64,000 nucleotides of DNA. Origin: Calothrix sp. NIES-3974 (GTDB taxonomy: Bacteria; Cyanobacteriota; Cyanobacteriia; Cyanobacteriales; Nostocaceae). A program made the position numbers and the translations under genes. Under the pieces are notes generated by a model that was given only the letters and a program-made list of their open reading frames with translations, was not told the origin of the DNA and did no database searches. Shown in pieces: positions 43,963 to 52,948 of the stretch (its first letter is position 1; every line of letters begins with the position of its first letter). The stretch spans positions 4,712,001 to 4,776,000 of the forward strand of contig NZ_AP018254.1 in assembly GCF_002368395.1 (NCBI RefSeq). Reading direction: 5' to 3'.

Positions 43963-46539
43963 ATGGCACTCGAACAACTTAGTTGCGGACAGACCACCGA
44001 TTTAATTATTGGGAGAGAATCTGAATACCGCGACTTGCAGCCACAAACTGCACCTGTCGGGACTCTCGCAAAAAATCAGGGAACAATATCTACTTTTTTG
44101 GCTCCTCTTACCCAAGATACCTTTAAACAGGTGGTGCGGGAAGTTGAACAAAAACTATTGATTGTGAATCAAACCCTATCGATGTTGGATTCGCAGGGTT
44201 TTGAGACAATCCTCCAGGAGATGTTGCATTCGATTACCCTGAAAACAGGGGAGTTATTGGGAGCAGACCGAACGACAATTTTTTTATTGGATGAAGAAAA
44301 ACAGGAACTGTGGTCAATAGTAGCAGCATCCGAAGGCGATCGCTCGCTGGAAATCCGTATTCCTGCGGATAAGGGGATTGCGGGGGAGGTAGCAATTCAC
44401 CGGGAAGTTGTGAATATACCCTATGATTTTTATAATGACCCGCGCTCGATTTTTGCCAAGGAACAGGAAAAGCGCACCGGATACCGCACTTATACCATGT
44501 TGGCTTTGCCTTTACTCAACGAACAAGGGAAATTAGTGGCGGTGGTGCAATTACTCAATAAACTCAAACCCCATTGTGACCCCTCAATCCCCCTTGCTGA
44601 CAGAATTGATTTAGGTGGTTTTACGAGTACAGATGAACAATTATTTCAAGAATTTGCCCTTTCCATCCGCTTAATTTTAGAATCTTCCCGTTCCTTTTAC
44701 GTAGCTACCCAGAAACAACGGGCTGCGGCGGCACTGATGAAGGCGATTGAATCCCTCAGTCAAAGTAGCCTCGATTTAGAAGATACCCTCAAACGGGTGA
44801 TGGATGAAGCCAAGGAATTGATGAGCGCTGACCGTAGTACCCTGTGGTTAATCGATCGGGAAGCTCAGGAACTGTGGACGAAAATTCGTCAACCCGATGG
44901 AACCATGCGGGAGTTACGGGTTCCCTTGGGGAAAGGATTTGTTGGTCAAGTAGCTTTAACCGGGAAAACCCTGAATATTCCTTGTGATTTATACGACCAT
45001 CCCGACTCCGACACCGCCAAACAAATGGATCAGCAAAACGGCTATCGCACCTGTAGTTTATTGTGTATGCCGGTATTCAATGCGGATCGGCAGTTAATAG
45101 GTGTCACCCAACTAGTTAATAAGAAAAAAAGCGGAGAACACCCCCCCTATAATCCAGCCGATTGGCCAAAAGCACCCGAATGTTTCCAAGCAAGCTTTGA
45201 CCGTAACGATGAAGGGTTTATGGAAGCCTTTAATATTCAAGCGGGTGTAGCTTTGCAAAATGCTCAATTGTTTGATACCGTAAAACAGCAGGAGCAGATG
45301 CAGCGTGATATCCTCCGTAGTTTATCGAACGGAGTGATTTCCACCGATAAAAATGGACGGGTGGTTGCTGCCAATGAAAGCGCTCAACGTTTACTTGGCT
45401 TGTCAGAGCGTTTAGAAGGGCGTAAAATCCACGATATTATTAATATCAAAGAAGGGGATTTTCGCAAATGGTGCGACCATGCTCTGCAAACGGAAAATGC
45501 CAACAATAGCCAACAGTATTATCCCGACCGCACCCTGATTACAGCTAACCAGGAACAGCATAGCGTCAATCTTTCCATCAATGCGATCGCCGATGCAAGT
45601 GACCAGCAACAGGTACGCGGTGCTTTGATCGTCATGGAAGATATCAGCGATGAAAAACGCCTCAAAAGTACCATGTACCGCTACATGACCCAAGAATTGG
45701 CAGAAGAACTACTCAAACTCGATGATGCCAAATTAGGAGGCGATCGCAAAGAGGTATCTATTCTCTTTTCCGATATTCGCGGCTATACCACCCTCACAGA
45801 AAACCTGGAAGCGGAGGAAGTGGTCAGTATGCTCAACGAATATTTTGAATCAATGGTGGAAGCTGTTTTCACCCACAAAGGAACCCTAGATAAATACATC
45901 GGCGATGCGATTATGGCCGTATTTGGTTCCCCCCTTCCCCTAGAAGAACACGCTTGGATGGCTGTCCAAACCTCCCTGGAAATGCGTCAACGTCTGCGTG
46001 AATTTAACCACCGTCGTCACCATGATGGTAAACCCCGCATTGATATCGGTATTGGGATTAACTCAGATACCGTGATCAGTGGTAATATCGGCTCCAGCAA
46101 GCGAATGGAATTTACTGCCATTGGCGACGGTGTAAACCTGGGTTCCCGACTGGAAAGCGTTACAAAACACTATGGTTGTGATATTGTCATCAGTGATAAT
46201 ACATATAATCCTTGTCAAAATCACATCTGGGCCCGAGAGCTTGATTTCATTCGTGTCAAAGGACGCAACGAACCAGTGGCTATTTACGAGTTAGTAGGTT
46301 TACGCACCGACAATATCAGTCCCGCCAAACTTTCCGCCATCGAACACTACCACAAAGGACGGGAATACTACATCCAGCGTCAATTTACCCTAGCTCAAAA
46401 CGAATTCACCAAAGTAATCGCCATCGACCCCAACGATAAAGGCGCTCTCATGCACCTAGCTCGTTGTCAGCACTGGTTACAAACTCCCCCCACCGAAGCC
46501 GACTGGGACGATGGTGTGTGGACATTCAAGGAGAAGTAG
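43963..46539 (+). CDS. GAF-GAF-PAS class III adenylate cyclase with TPR tail (CyaB type)
   Basis: An 858-residue cyclase that makes cAMP. The order is GAF-A about 75-250, GAF-B about 265-440, PAS about 445-560, class III catalytic domain about 590-770, TPR-like tail about 785-858. Length and order match Anabaena CyaB1/CyaB2. Both GAFs carry the NKxnFx3DE signature (FTSTDE and FDRNDE), known in cyclic-nucleotide-binding GAFs; in CyaB1 cAMP bound there activates the enzyme. Metal-binding Asp are in FSDIRGYT and GDAIMAVFG. Lys644 (TLDKYIGD) and Thr718 (FTAIGD) fall at the adenine-specifying sites. A positive feedback loop on cAMP is therefore predicted. No membrane helix. Confidence 0.9.
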   Translation: MALEQLSCGQTTDLIIGRESEYRDLQPQTAPVGTLAKNQGTISTFLAPLTQDTFKQVVREVEQKLLIVNQTLSMLDSQGFETILQEMLHSITLKTGELLGADRTTIFLLDEEKQELWSIVAASEGDRSLEIRIPADKGIAGEVAIHREVVNIPYDFYNDPRSIFAKEQEKRTGYRTYTMLALPLLNEQGKLVAVVQLLNKLKPHCDPSIPLADRIDLGGFTSTDEQLFQEFALSIRLILESSRSFYVATQKQRAAAALMKAIESLSQSSLDLEDTLKRVMDEAKELMSADRSTLWLIDREAQELWTKIRQPDGTMRELRVPLGKGFVGQVALTGKTLNIPCDLYDHPDSDTAKQMDQQNGYRTCSLLCMPVFNADRQLIGVTQLVNKKKSGEHPPYNPADWPKAPECFQASFDRNDEGFMEAFNIQAGVALQNAQLFDTVKQQEQMQRDILRSLSNGVISTDKNGRVVAANESAQRLLGLSERLEGRKIHDIINIKEGDFRKWCDHALQTENANNSQQYYPDRTLITANQEQHSVNLSINAIADASDQQQVRGALIVMEDISDEKRLKSTMYRYMTQELAEELLKLDDAKLGGDRKEVSILFSDIRGYTTLTENLEAEEVVSMLNEYFESMVEAVFTHKGTLDKYIGDAIMAVFGSPLPLEEHAWMAVQTSLEMRQRLREFNHRRHHDGKPRIDIGIGINSDTVISGNIGSSKRMEFTAIGDGVNLGSRLESVTKHYGCDIVISDNTYNPCQNHIWARELDFIRVKGRNEPVAIYELVGLRTDNISPAKLSAIEHYHKGREYYIQRQFTLAQNEFTKVIAIDPNDKGALMHLARCQHWLQTPPTEADWDDGVWTFKEK

Positions 46540-46822
46540 GAAATAGTATTCCACCACACTAACTTTGGATGGGTAAGGAAAAAGGTACGTAGCTGCGCTA
46601 GTCTACAACAACCCTGCGGGTATAGCGCCTTCATGCTAGAGCTTTTCCTGACTAGAGCTACTACTACCAACCCCTCAGAAATTATGTATGTGGTGAAGTA
46701 CTAGTCTTCGACAACACCGCGCGTACTCGAAGGATAATCCAAAATCCAAAATTATTTACCGATGCAAATAGTAACCCCATATTCGGTACAATAGAGAGTC
46801 TGCGCTTCCTCATCAGACTGCT

Positions 46823-47995
46823 ATGTTAAATCCTAATCTGGATGAAGTCCAACTCACAAAAGACGATTACGAACGTTACTCCCGACATCTAATTTTGCCA
46901 GAAGTCGGGCTAGAAGGGCAAAAACGTTTAAAAGCTGCCAGCGTATTATGTATTGGTACGGGTGGACTCGGTTCTCCTTTGTTACTGTATCTTGCGGCTG
47001 CGGGTATCGGACGTATCGGTATTGTCGATTTTGATGTAGTTGATAGTTCCAACCTGCAACGCCAAATAATTCACGGTACTTCCTGGGTGGGTAAACCGAA
47101 AATTGCCTCAGCTAAACACCGGATTTTAGAAATCAATCCCTTTTGTCAAGTTGATTTGTATGAAACCCGGATTAGTTCAGAAAATGCCCTCTCCATCATG
47201 GAACCTTACGATGTGATTGTTGATGGTACGGATAACTTTCCCACCCGCTATTTAACTAATGATGCTTGTGTATTGCTGGGCAAACCCAACGTCTACGGTT
47301 CTATTTTCCGGTTTGAAGGACAAGCAACGGTCTTTAATTACCAAGATGGCCCCAATTACCGCGATTTGTATCCAGAACCACCACCACCAGGAATGGTTCC
47401 ATCCTGTGCGGAAGGCGGTGTCCTAGGGGTACTGTGCGGCATTATTGGCAGTATTCAAGCAACAGAAACGATTAAAATTATTCTTGGCAGCAAAACCACT
47501 TTAAGTGGACGATTGTTACTGTATAATGCCCTAGAAATGAAATTCCGGGAATTAAAACTACGTCCTAACCCGGAACGTCCCGTCATTGAAAAACTCATAG
47601 ATTACGAACAGTTTTGCGGTATACCCCAAGCTAAAGCACAGGAGGCAAAACAGCAGATGGATATTCCGGAAATGACCGTCACTGAACTCAAACAGCTACT
47701 GGATAGTGATGCCAAGGATTATGTCTTAATTGATGTACGTAATCCCCACGAGTATGAAATTGCCAGAATACCCGGTGCGGTTTTGGTTCCTTTAGGGGAT
47801 ATCGAAGCCGGACACGGTGTGGAAAAAGTCCGCGAGTTAGTTAATGGTAATCGTTTAATTGCCCATTGTAAAATGGGTGGACGTTCTGCCAAGGCCTTAG
47901 GTATCCTCAAGGCTGCTGGAATTGAAGGTATCAATGTGAAGGGTGGAATTAATGCTTGGAGTCAAGAAGTAGACCCCACCGTCCCCACCTATTAA
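46823..47995 (+). CDS. moeB: MoeB-type adenylyltransferase with rhodanese domain
   Basis: A 390-residue E1-like enzyme that adenylates the C-terminus of a MoaD/ThiS-type sulfur carrier for molybdopterin (and perhaps thiamine or thiolated tRNA) synthesis. Residues about 10-255 are the ThiF/MoeB domain: ERYSRHLILPEVGLEGQKRL, the ATP loop CIGTGGLGSPLLLYL, SSNLQRQIIHGTSWVGKPK and DGTDNFPTRYLTND. Residues about 285-388 are a rhodanese domain with active-site Cys in AHCKMGGRSAKAL, which may supply the sulfur. The paired CxxC zinc ligands of E. coli MoeB are not present (LRPNPERPVI instead), as seems usual in fused versions. It is monocistronic. Confidence 0.88.
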   Translation: MLNPNLDEVQLTKDDYERYSRHLILPEVGLEGQKRLKAASVLCIGTGGLGSPLLLYLAAAGIGRIGIVDFDVVDSSNLQRQIIHGTSWVGKPKIASAKHRILEINPFCQVDLYETRISSENALSIMEPYDVIVDGTDNFPTRYLTNDACVLLGKPNVYGSIFRFEGQATVFNYQDGPNYRDLYPEPPPPGMVPSCAEGGVLGVLCGIIGSIQATETIKIILGSKTTLSGRLLLYNALEMKFRELKLRPNPERPVIEKLIDYEQFCGIPQAKAQEAKQQMDIPEMTVTELKQLLDSDAKDYVLIDVRNPHEYEIARIPGAVLVPLGDIEAGHGVEKVRELVNGNRLIAHCKMGGRSAKALGILKAAGIEGINVKGGINAWSQEVDPTVPTY

Positions 47996-48315
47996 TCCTG
48001 TGTTCTCCAATCCCTCAAGCTTGGAGGGAGTGGGGAATAGGGAATCGGGAGTGGGGAATGGAAATGAACTACAGCAGTCCGAGGGGGATTTTTGAAATCT
48101 TACATTTAGGGTTGTTAAGGGTTGACAGTCACCAGTTAACCGTCAACGGCACGCTATTTTTCACAACTTAAATTTGCTTCCCCTACTCCCCCTGCTCCCG
48201 AAAGCTCCCCGTCAGGTATGAACTCCAAAGTAAAATGGTATAAGCAGTACATATAGGCTACTTCCTGCTCCCCCCTTACTCAAAGACTTTTTCCGCAGAC
48301 CCTAGTTTATGACTT
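47996..48315. other. Intergenic spacer with purine-rich and inverted repeats
   Basis: 320 bases. It includes GGAGTGGGGAATAGGGAATC-type runs at 48026-48058, a GTTGACAGTCACCAGTTAACC segment with a following GTCAAC near 48120, and an inverted copy (48195-48235) of the CTTTGGAGTT...CCTGACGGGGAGC repeat near 38750. CTTTTTCCGCAGACCCTAG ends it. No gene is seen. Confidence 0.6.
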
Positions 48316-48732
48316 ATGTCTCAATCAATTATTTGGGTACATGGTGACTGCTTAAGTCCCCAGAATCCTGCATTAGTGGAATATCCTGATACCCCCACAA
48401 TTTGGGTTTGGGATCAAAATTTACTGGCGGAATGGAAAATTAGTTTCAAGCGAATTTTGTTCATTTACGAATGCTTGCTGGAATTACCTGTTGTTATCCG
48501 TCGCGGTGATGTTGTCCAAGAGCTAATTACCTTTGCTCAGGAAAATAATGCCGATAAAATTGTGACGGTCAATAGTCCTAGTCCTCGTTTTGAAGAGATT
48601 TGTGGACAATTGGAAAAGTCTTGGGAACTGGAAGTGTTTGAGGTTGAACCATTTTTTGATTACGATGGTTTTATCGATTTGAAAAGGTTCTCTCGTTATT
48701 GGAAAGTAGCGGAGAAGTATGTTTTTGATTAA
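48316..48732 (+). CDS. Photolyase N-terminal-like small protein
   Basis: A 138-residue soluble protein. The order of IIWVHGDCLSPQNPAL, PTIWVWDQNLLAEWKISFKR, ILFIYECLLELP and ELITFAQENNADKIVTVNSP resembles the N-terminal alpha/beta (antenna) domain of DNA photolyase/cryptochrome proteins. There, WFRxDLRxxDNPAL and a later strand form a Rossmann-like unit. The FAD-binding helical domain is absent, so repair activity is not expected. It may be a stand-alone chromophore or nucleotide-binding relative that cyanobacteria keep. The function is unknown, and the family link is a motif impression. Confidence 0.55.
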   Translation: MSQSIIWVHGDCLSPQNPALVEYPDTPTIWVWDQNLLAEWKISFKRILFIYECLLELPVVIRRGDVVQELITFAQENNADKIVTVNSPSPRFEEICGQLEKSWELEVFEVEPFFDYDGFIDLKRFSRYWKVAEKYVFD

Positions 48733-48989
48733 GCATGTTGGTTATAAGTCGGTGGGTGGCGAAAATTGTTGTTCAGATTAGGGAGTACAGACGACCCGTC
48801 GGGTTTTCTGTACAGGGAGAGACGCGATATATCGCGTCTCTACGCCGAATCATTGGTTACATTGTGTTTTATGTTTAATTACACCTACCTACTTACTTTG
48901 CGCGCTGATATATTTCTGGTTTGTTTTGTAGACTAGTGACAGGGGAAAGGTATTCTTCCAGGTATCTTTATCTTCTGTCGATAGATTAC
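48733..48989. other. Spacer with two palindromes
   Basis: A 257-base spacer. It holds an imperfect GACGACCCGTCGGGTTTTC palindrome at about 48789 followed by a perfect GAGACGCGATATATCGCGTCTC at 48819-48840. Confidence 0.8.
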
Positions 48990-49244
48990 TCACCACGGGG
49001 ATATAGAAATTTTTTTTGCTACATCTGCCTCTTGACTCCTGTATTTCGCTACATTTGCTTGTAAAATCAAATTGTTAAGTTTTATCACCAATTCCAGTAC
49101 ACCTTTACAACTGTTGGTGCTTTGGAAAGGTTCAGAAGTTGATTCAAAAGTGTCTGACTGTTGATTATTCTCTGTGACGGAACCAAAAGCTAATAGACGT
49201 AAGGTGTTGTGGACTTGGTATGTGAGTTCGTCAGTTGTATTCAT
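48990..49244 (-). CDS. Small hypothetical protein, divergent from sodB
   Basis: An 84-residue frame from the ATG read leftward from 49244. It begins MNTTDELTYQVHNTLRLLAF and has a polar middle (ENNQQSDTFESTSEPFQSTN) and a helical end with GVLELVIKLNNLILQANVAK. It has a single Cys and no membrane helix. The start lies 42 bases from the sodB start, so the two would share a promoter region. The N-terminal part reads like a real helix, but codon evidence is thin and I know no family. It could also be chance. Confidence 0.35.
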   Translation of the reverse strand: MNTTDELTYQVHNTLRLLAFGSVTENNQQSDTFESTSEPFQSTNSCKGVLELVIKLNNLILQANVAKYRSQEADVAKKISISPW

Positions 49245-49286
49245 ACAGCTGTAATTAGAAAACCGGTCAAGAGAGGACTTAAGAAC

Positions 49287-49886
49287 ATGGCATTTACACA
49301 GCCTGCTTTACCCTTCGCAATGGATGCACTCGAACCTTACGGTATGAAAGCCGAAACGTTTGAGTATCACTACGGTAAGCACCATAAAGCATATGTAGAC
49401 AACCTCAACAAGCTGACCGATGGGACAGACCTAGCGGATAAGTCGCTGGAAGAGGTAATTCAAATTTCTTTTCAAGATTCTGCCAAAACTGGTATTTTCA
49501 ATAATGCTGCACAGGTTTGGAACCACTCCTTTTTCTGGAATTGCTTGAAACCCGGTGGTGGTGGTAAGCCTTCTGGAGATTTAGCTGCAAGAATTGACAA
49601 AGATTTTGGTAGTTTTGATAAGTTTAAGGAAGAATTTGCCAACGCCGCAGCTACCCAATTTGGTAGTGGTTGGGCTTGGTTGGTAGACGATGGTGGTACT
49701 CTGAAAGTCATGAAAACCCCTAATGCGGAAAACCCGCTCGTACATGGGAAAAAAGCACTGTTGACCCTTGATGTTTGGGAACATGCTTATTACATTGACT
49801 TCAGAAATGCTCGTCCTGCCTTTATTCAAAACTTCTTGGATAAGTTGGTTAACTGGGACTTCGTGGCTCAAAATCTCGCTGCGTAG
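49287..49886 (+). CDS. sodB: Iron superoxide dismutase
   Basis: A 199-residue cytoplasmic dismutase that converts superoxide to oxygen and peroxide. The ATG at 49287 with GAGAGGA ten bases upstream is the natural start; a longer frame from 49209 is unlikely. Metal ligands are His in YHYGKHHKAYV, His in AAQVWNHSFFW, and the Asp and His in LDVWEHAYYID. NNAAQVWNHSFFWNC, GGGG and the Gln in ATQFGSGWAWLV are features of the iron type rather than manganese. It lacks a signal peptide. The length matches cyanobacterial SodB. It is a single gene. Confidence 0.95.
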   Translation: MAFTQPALPFAMDALEPYGMKAETFEYHYGKHHKAYVDNLNKLTDGTDLADKSLEEVIQISFQDSAKTGIFNNAAQVWNHSFFWNCLKPGGGGKPSGDLAARIDKDFGSFDKFKEEFANAAATQFGSGWAWLVDDGGTLKVMKTPNAENPLVHGKKALLTLDVWEHAYYIDFRNARPAFIQNFLDKLVNWDFVAQNLAA

Positions 49887-50155
49887 TGGATTTTGGTGAG
49901 GGAGTAGTTCGTAGTCAGTATTTATACTGGGCTATGCTTTAACAGAAAATAGCTAAGTATTACTGTTACATTTACGTTCTACCTACATCGGAGGCGTAGC
50001 ATAGCTACGTCTTTCTAATTATGCTTTGCATGGTGATATGGTTTCCTTTTATTTTTTGACGGTTGACAAGTGATTTAAGGGTTAGCCGTCTCAAGGAAGA
50101 TTTCATGAACGTGGAAAGTATTACAGACTGGAAAAAATTAGCTTGATATACATGT

Positions 50156-50362
50156 ATGAATAGTGAAGATATTGCCAAATACATTGAACACACTGACGGT
50201 ATTTCTAAACCTTGGTTGTTAGTGCAATTGCGGTTAAAGAAATTACAGGAAAGACGCGATCGCATTTCTCATCAGGAGTATGTACAGGAGTTGGAGGATA
50301 TCCACGGTGATTTAATGAAATTGGGGGAATGGTGGAAAGGTCGAGAAAAGGAAGTATTTTAA
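50156..50362 (+). CDS. Small conserved-looking hypothetical protein
   Basis: A 68-residue helical, charged protein: MNSEDIAKYIEHTDGISKPW, LLVQLRLKKLQERRDRIS, then HQEYVQELEDIHGDLMKLGE and WWKGREKEVF. The regular helices and the WW-containing end read like a conserved cyanobacterial small protein, and I have the impression of close relatives in other Nostocales, but cannot name a family. It has no cysteine, signal or membrane segment. It lies 60 bases before the next small gene on the same strand, so they may be cotranscribed. Confidence 0.6.
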   Translation: MNSEDIAKYIEHTDGISKPWLLVQLRLKKLQERRDRISHQEYVQELEDIHGDLMKLGEWWKGREKEVF

Positions 50363-50422
50363 GTTGCTGATGTTCCATTAACAGGCTAAAACAAAGGTTA
50401 GTCAAATATGTTTTAGTTATGT

Positions 50423-50785
50423 ATGGAATCTCTATCTAATTTTCCCAGCGAATCTGAATTAATAACTGCTGCCTATATTTCCACAGCCCTAAACTTGACT
50501 GTAAAATCCCTCTTGGTTTTAGGTGCGATCGCTGTTTTTCAACACCTGAGTAATTTCACTCGTTTTTGCTTGTTAGTCGGTAGCATTTTACTATTTTTTT
50601 CCAATGTTGCCACCTCTGCGATCGCCCATGTATTTCTCGTCAGAGTTTTTCCTCCTGCTCAATATGCTTTATTTGTAACTGTGACTGGATTTATTAGCTC
50701 TTGCGGTTTTTTGATGTTTGCTATCGGCTTTTATCAACTGTCCAAAAAGTTTGTTCGTCTGAAATTACATTTTTCCAGGGAGTAG
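50423..50785 (+). CDS. Small integral membrane protein
   Basis: A 120-residue protein with three probable membrane helices: about 27-45 (LTVKSLLVLGAIAVFQHL), about 48-72 (FCLLVGSILLFFSNVATSA) and about 83-108 (YALFVTVTGFISSCGFLMF). The N-terminus is acidic and the C-terminus basic (KKFVRLKLHFSRE), so the C-terminus probably lies in the cytoplasm. No family is recognised. It follows a 68-residue soluble helical protein by 60 bases. Confidence 0.6.
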   Translation: MESLSNFPSESELITAAYISTALNLTVKSLLVLGAIAVFQHLSNFTRFCLLVGSILLFFSNVATSAIAHVFLVRVFPPAQYALFVTVTGFISSCGFLMFAIGFYQLSKKFVRLKLHFSRE

Positions 50786-51004
50786 CCGACTTGTACTGCT
50801 GACACCAGAATCCATGAAAAAAATATTTTCTTCCCCTGCTTCCCCTACCTAACCCGACCCATCAAAATAGATTTTAAACCCTGTCCAGCTTGAGAATTGT
50901 TGTTCTTAGTTGCGATTATGAGATTGCTACTCTGCAAGAAGTTGCTGCGCGTCTACCTCTTGTCGCAATGACGAAAACTCCAGTTTTTGATTTATGGACG
51001 AGGT

Positions 51005-51814
51005 TTAATTTTTAATCCCCGTTGCTGCAATACCGCGAATAAACTGTCGTTGTCCAATTAAAAACAAAATCACCACGGGAACAGTGGCAATTGTTACGGC
51101 TGCCATCATCAATGGCCAATTACTGGTAAACTGTTCTTGGAATTCAGCCAAGGCTAATTGAACGGTGCGTAGTTCGGGTCGAGTGGTAAACACTAGCGGT
51201 TTAAAAACATCATTCCACTCACCGATAAAGGTAAATAAAAATAATGTCACCAAAGCTGGACGTGCTAAAGGTAACATTATCTGCCAGAGAATTTGCAGAC
51301 GATTTGCTCCATCGAGGGCTGCGGCTTCCTCTAGTTCAACGGGAATGGTTTGGAAAAATTGTCGCAGGAGGAAAATGCCAAAACCGTTGACGGCTGTCGG
51401 TAAAATCAAGGCTCCATAGGTGTTAATTAAATTACCCCATCTCAATACCAAAAAAATGGGGATAACCAGTAGCTGGAAAGGAATCACTAGGGTGGCTAAC
51501 ACAATTAATAGTAAAGCCTGTCGTCCGCGAAATTGCATTCTTGCCAAGGCATAACCAGCCAAGGCAGAAGTAACAATTTGTAGTCCGGTGACAGCGATCG
51601 CCACGAAAGTAGAATTGGCAAAAGCAAGTAAAAATTTTCCCCGCTCCCAAGCCTCCCGATAATTTGCCAGTGTCCACTGCTGATGCGCAATTGTCCCTGG
51701 ATTTGTCAGGGTTGGTGAAAAAGAAGTCATCACCACAATCACTAATGGTAGTAAAATTAACCCTGCAAACAGTAGTAAAACTAGGATTAAAAGAGATTGG
51801 AGCAATTTTGGCAT
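51005..51814 (-). CDS. Carbohydrate ABC transporter permease (MalG type)
   Basis: A 269-residue inner-membrane permease of the CUT1 sugar importers. Six helices are visible, and the cytoplasmic EAA loop that docks the ATPase reads EEAAALDGANRLQILWQIML followed by PLARPA near residues 160-190. The N-terminus has SPTLTNPGTIAHQQWTLANY before a long loop typical of MalG/UgpE homologs. No binding protein, MalF-like permease or ATPase gene lies beside it, so its partners must be elsewhere. The sugar is unknown; glycerol-phosphate or a disaccharide would fit the family. Confidence 0.88.
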   Translation of the reverse strand: MPKLLQSLLILVLLLFAGLILLPLVIVVMTSFSPTLTNPGTIAHQQWTLANYREAWERGKFLLAFANSTFVAIAVTGLQIVTSALAGYALARMQFRGRQALLLIVLATLVIPFQLLVIPIFLVLRWGNLINTYGALILPTAVNGFGIFLLRQFFQTIPVELEEAAALDGANRLQILWQIMLPLARPALVTLFLFTFIGEWNDVFKPLVFTTRPELRTVQLALAEFQEQFTSNWPLMMAAVTIATVPVVILFLIGQRQFIRGIAATGIKN

Positions 51815-51886
51815 GGGGAGCTTATTTATAACATGGTCGCTTGTTAAGTTAAATTAAAACATAGTGTCAAAAAAACCATCGGAACA

Positions 51887-51926
51887 ATTGTGCCTCAAGT
51901 TGATTGTAAATCACTATCGGCACAAT
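51887..51926. promoter_or_regulatory. Inverted repeat upstream of ado
   Basis: ATTGTGCC at 51887-51894 and GGCACAAT at 51919-51926 are perfect inverted copies with 24 bases between them, about 100-137 bases before the ado start. They could form an operator or a leader hairpin. No T-run follows. Confidence 0.4.
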
Positions 51927-52023
51927 GCACATTGAGAATGCGGGTGTTGGCTGCCCTGCATTTATAAATTAAATCAATTGTTGACATTAAAAGCTACTAA
52001 ATTTATCAGGAGAAAACAAAACC

Positions 52024-52719
52024 ATGCAGCAAGTTGCAACCCAAACTCAACTTGATTATCACAGCGAAACTTATAAAGATGCGTACAGTCGCATTAATGC
52101 AATTGTGATTGAAGGTGAACAAGAAGCTCATGACAATTACATCCGGTTAGCCGAGATGTTACCCGAAAGTGCGGAAGAATTGGTTCGTTTGTCGAAAATG
52201 GAAAAGCGACATCAAAAGGGATTTGAAGCTTGTGGACGGAATCTGCAAGTGACTCCCGACATGGAATTTGCCAAAGAGTTCTTCCACGGTTTACATCAAA
52301 ACTTCCAAACAGCTGCTGCATCCGGGAAAGTCGTCACCTGTTTGCTGATTCAATCATTAATTATTGAATGTTTTGCGATCGCAGCTTACAACATTTATAT
52401 CCCCGTTGCTGATGATTTTGCCCGTAAAATTACTGAAGGGGTTGTTAAAGATGAATACATGCATTTGAACTTTGGCGAAGTTTGGCTCAAGGAACACTTT
52501 GAAGAGTCGAAGGCGGAATTAGAAACTGCTAACGCCGAAAATTTACCCTTGGTCTGGAGTATGCTGAATCAAGTTGCTGCCGATGCCAGTATTTTAGCAA
52601 TGGAAAAAGACGCATTAGTAGAAGACTTTATGATTCAATATGGAGAAGCATTGAGTAATATCGGCTTCAATACCCGTGAAATTATGCGCCTTTCCGCCTA
52701 CGGACTGCGAGCTGCGTAA
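52024..52719 (+). CDS. ado: Aldehyde-deformylating oxygenase
   Basis: A 231-residue di-iron ferritin-like enzyme that converts fatty aldehydes to alkanes plus formate, using O2 and a reductant such as ferredoxin. All six iron ligands are at the standard positions: E32, E60, H63, E115, E144 and H147. The sequences [30 protein letters not shown] and [14 protein letters not shown] flank them. The length equals that of the characterised cyanobacterial enzymes. An AGGAG ribosome-binding site precedes the ATG. It is followed by aar on the same strand after 229 bases; together they make heptadecane-type hydrocarbons that modify membranes. Confidence 0.97.
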   Translation: MQQVATQTQLDYHSETYKDAYSRINAIVIEGEQEAHDNYIRLAEMLPESAEELVRLSKMEKRHQKGFEACGRNLQVTPDMEFAKEFFHGLHQNFQTAAASGKVVTCLLIQSLIIECFAIAAYNIYIPVADDFARKITEGVVKDEYMHLNFGEVWLKEHFEESKAELETANAENLPLVWSMLNQVAADASILAMEKDALVEDFMIQYGEALSNIGFNTREIMRLSAYGLRAA

Positions 52720-52948
52720 TTTCCTCACCGAGTCCATCTTGGCAGGGAAGCAGTAGTTAATTGCAAGTAAACAGTGGTCAGGTAAATCTCAAACTGATGA
52801 CTGTTTACTGAATTACGAAGTCAAAAATTCCCGTTCTGTTTTTCAACTAAAATCATCACATATACAAACGGGATACGCGAAGTATAAAGCCTCTGGCTGA
52901 TCGCAATTCTCCCATCCATAATCAATAATAGGCCTATCCACATCGTTC

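Noticed and set aside
49209-49286. Longer N-terminus for SodB
   Set aside because: The 26 extra residues do not resemble a signal peptide or any SodB start, and a good ribosome-binding site precedes the ATG at 49287.
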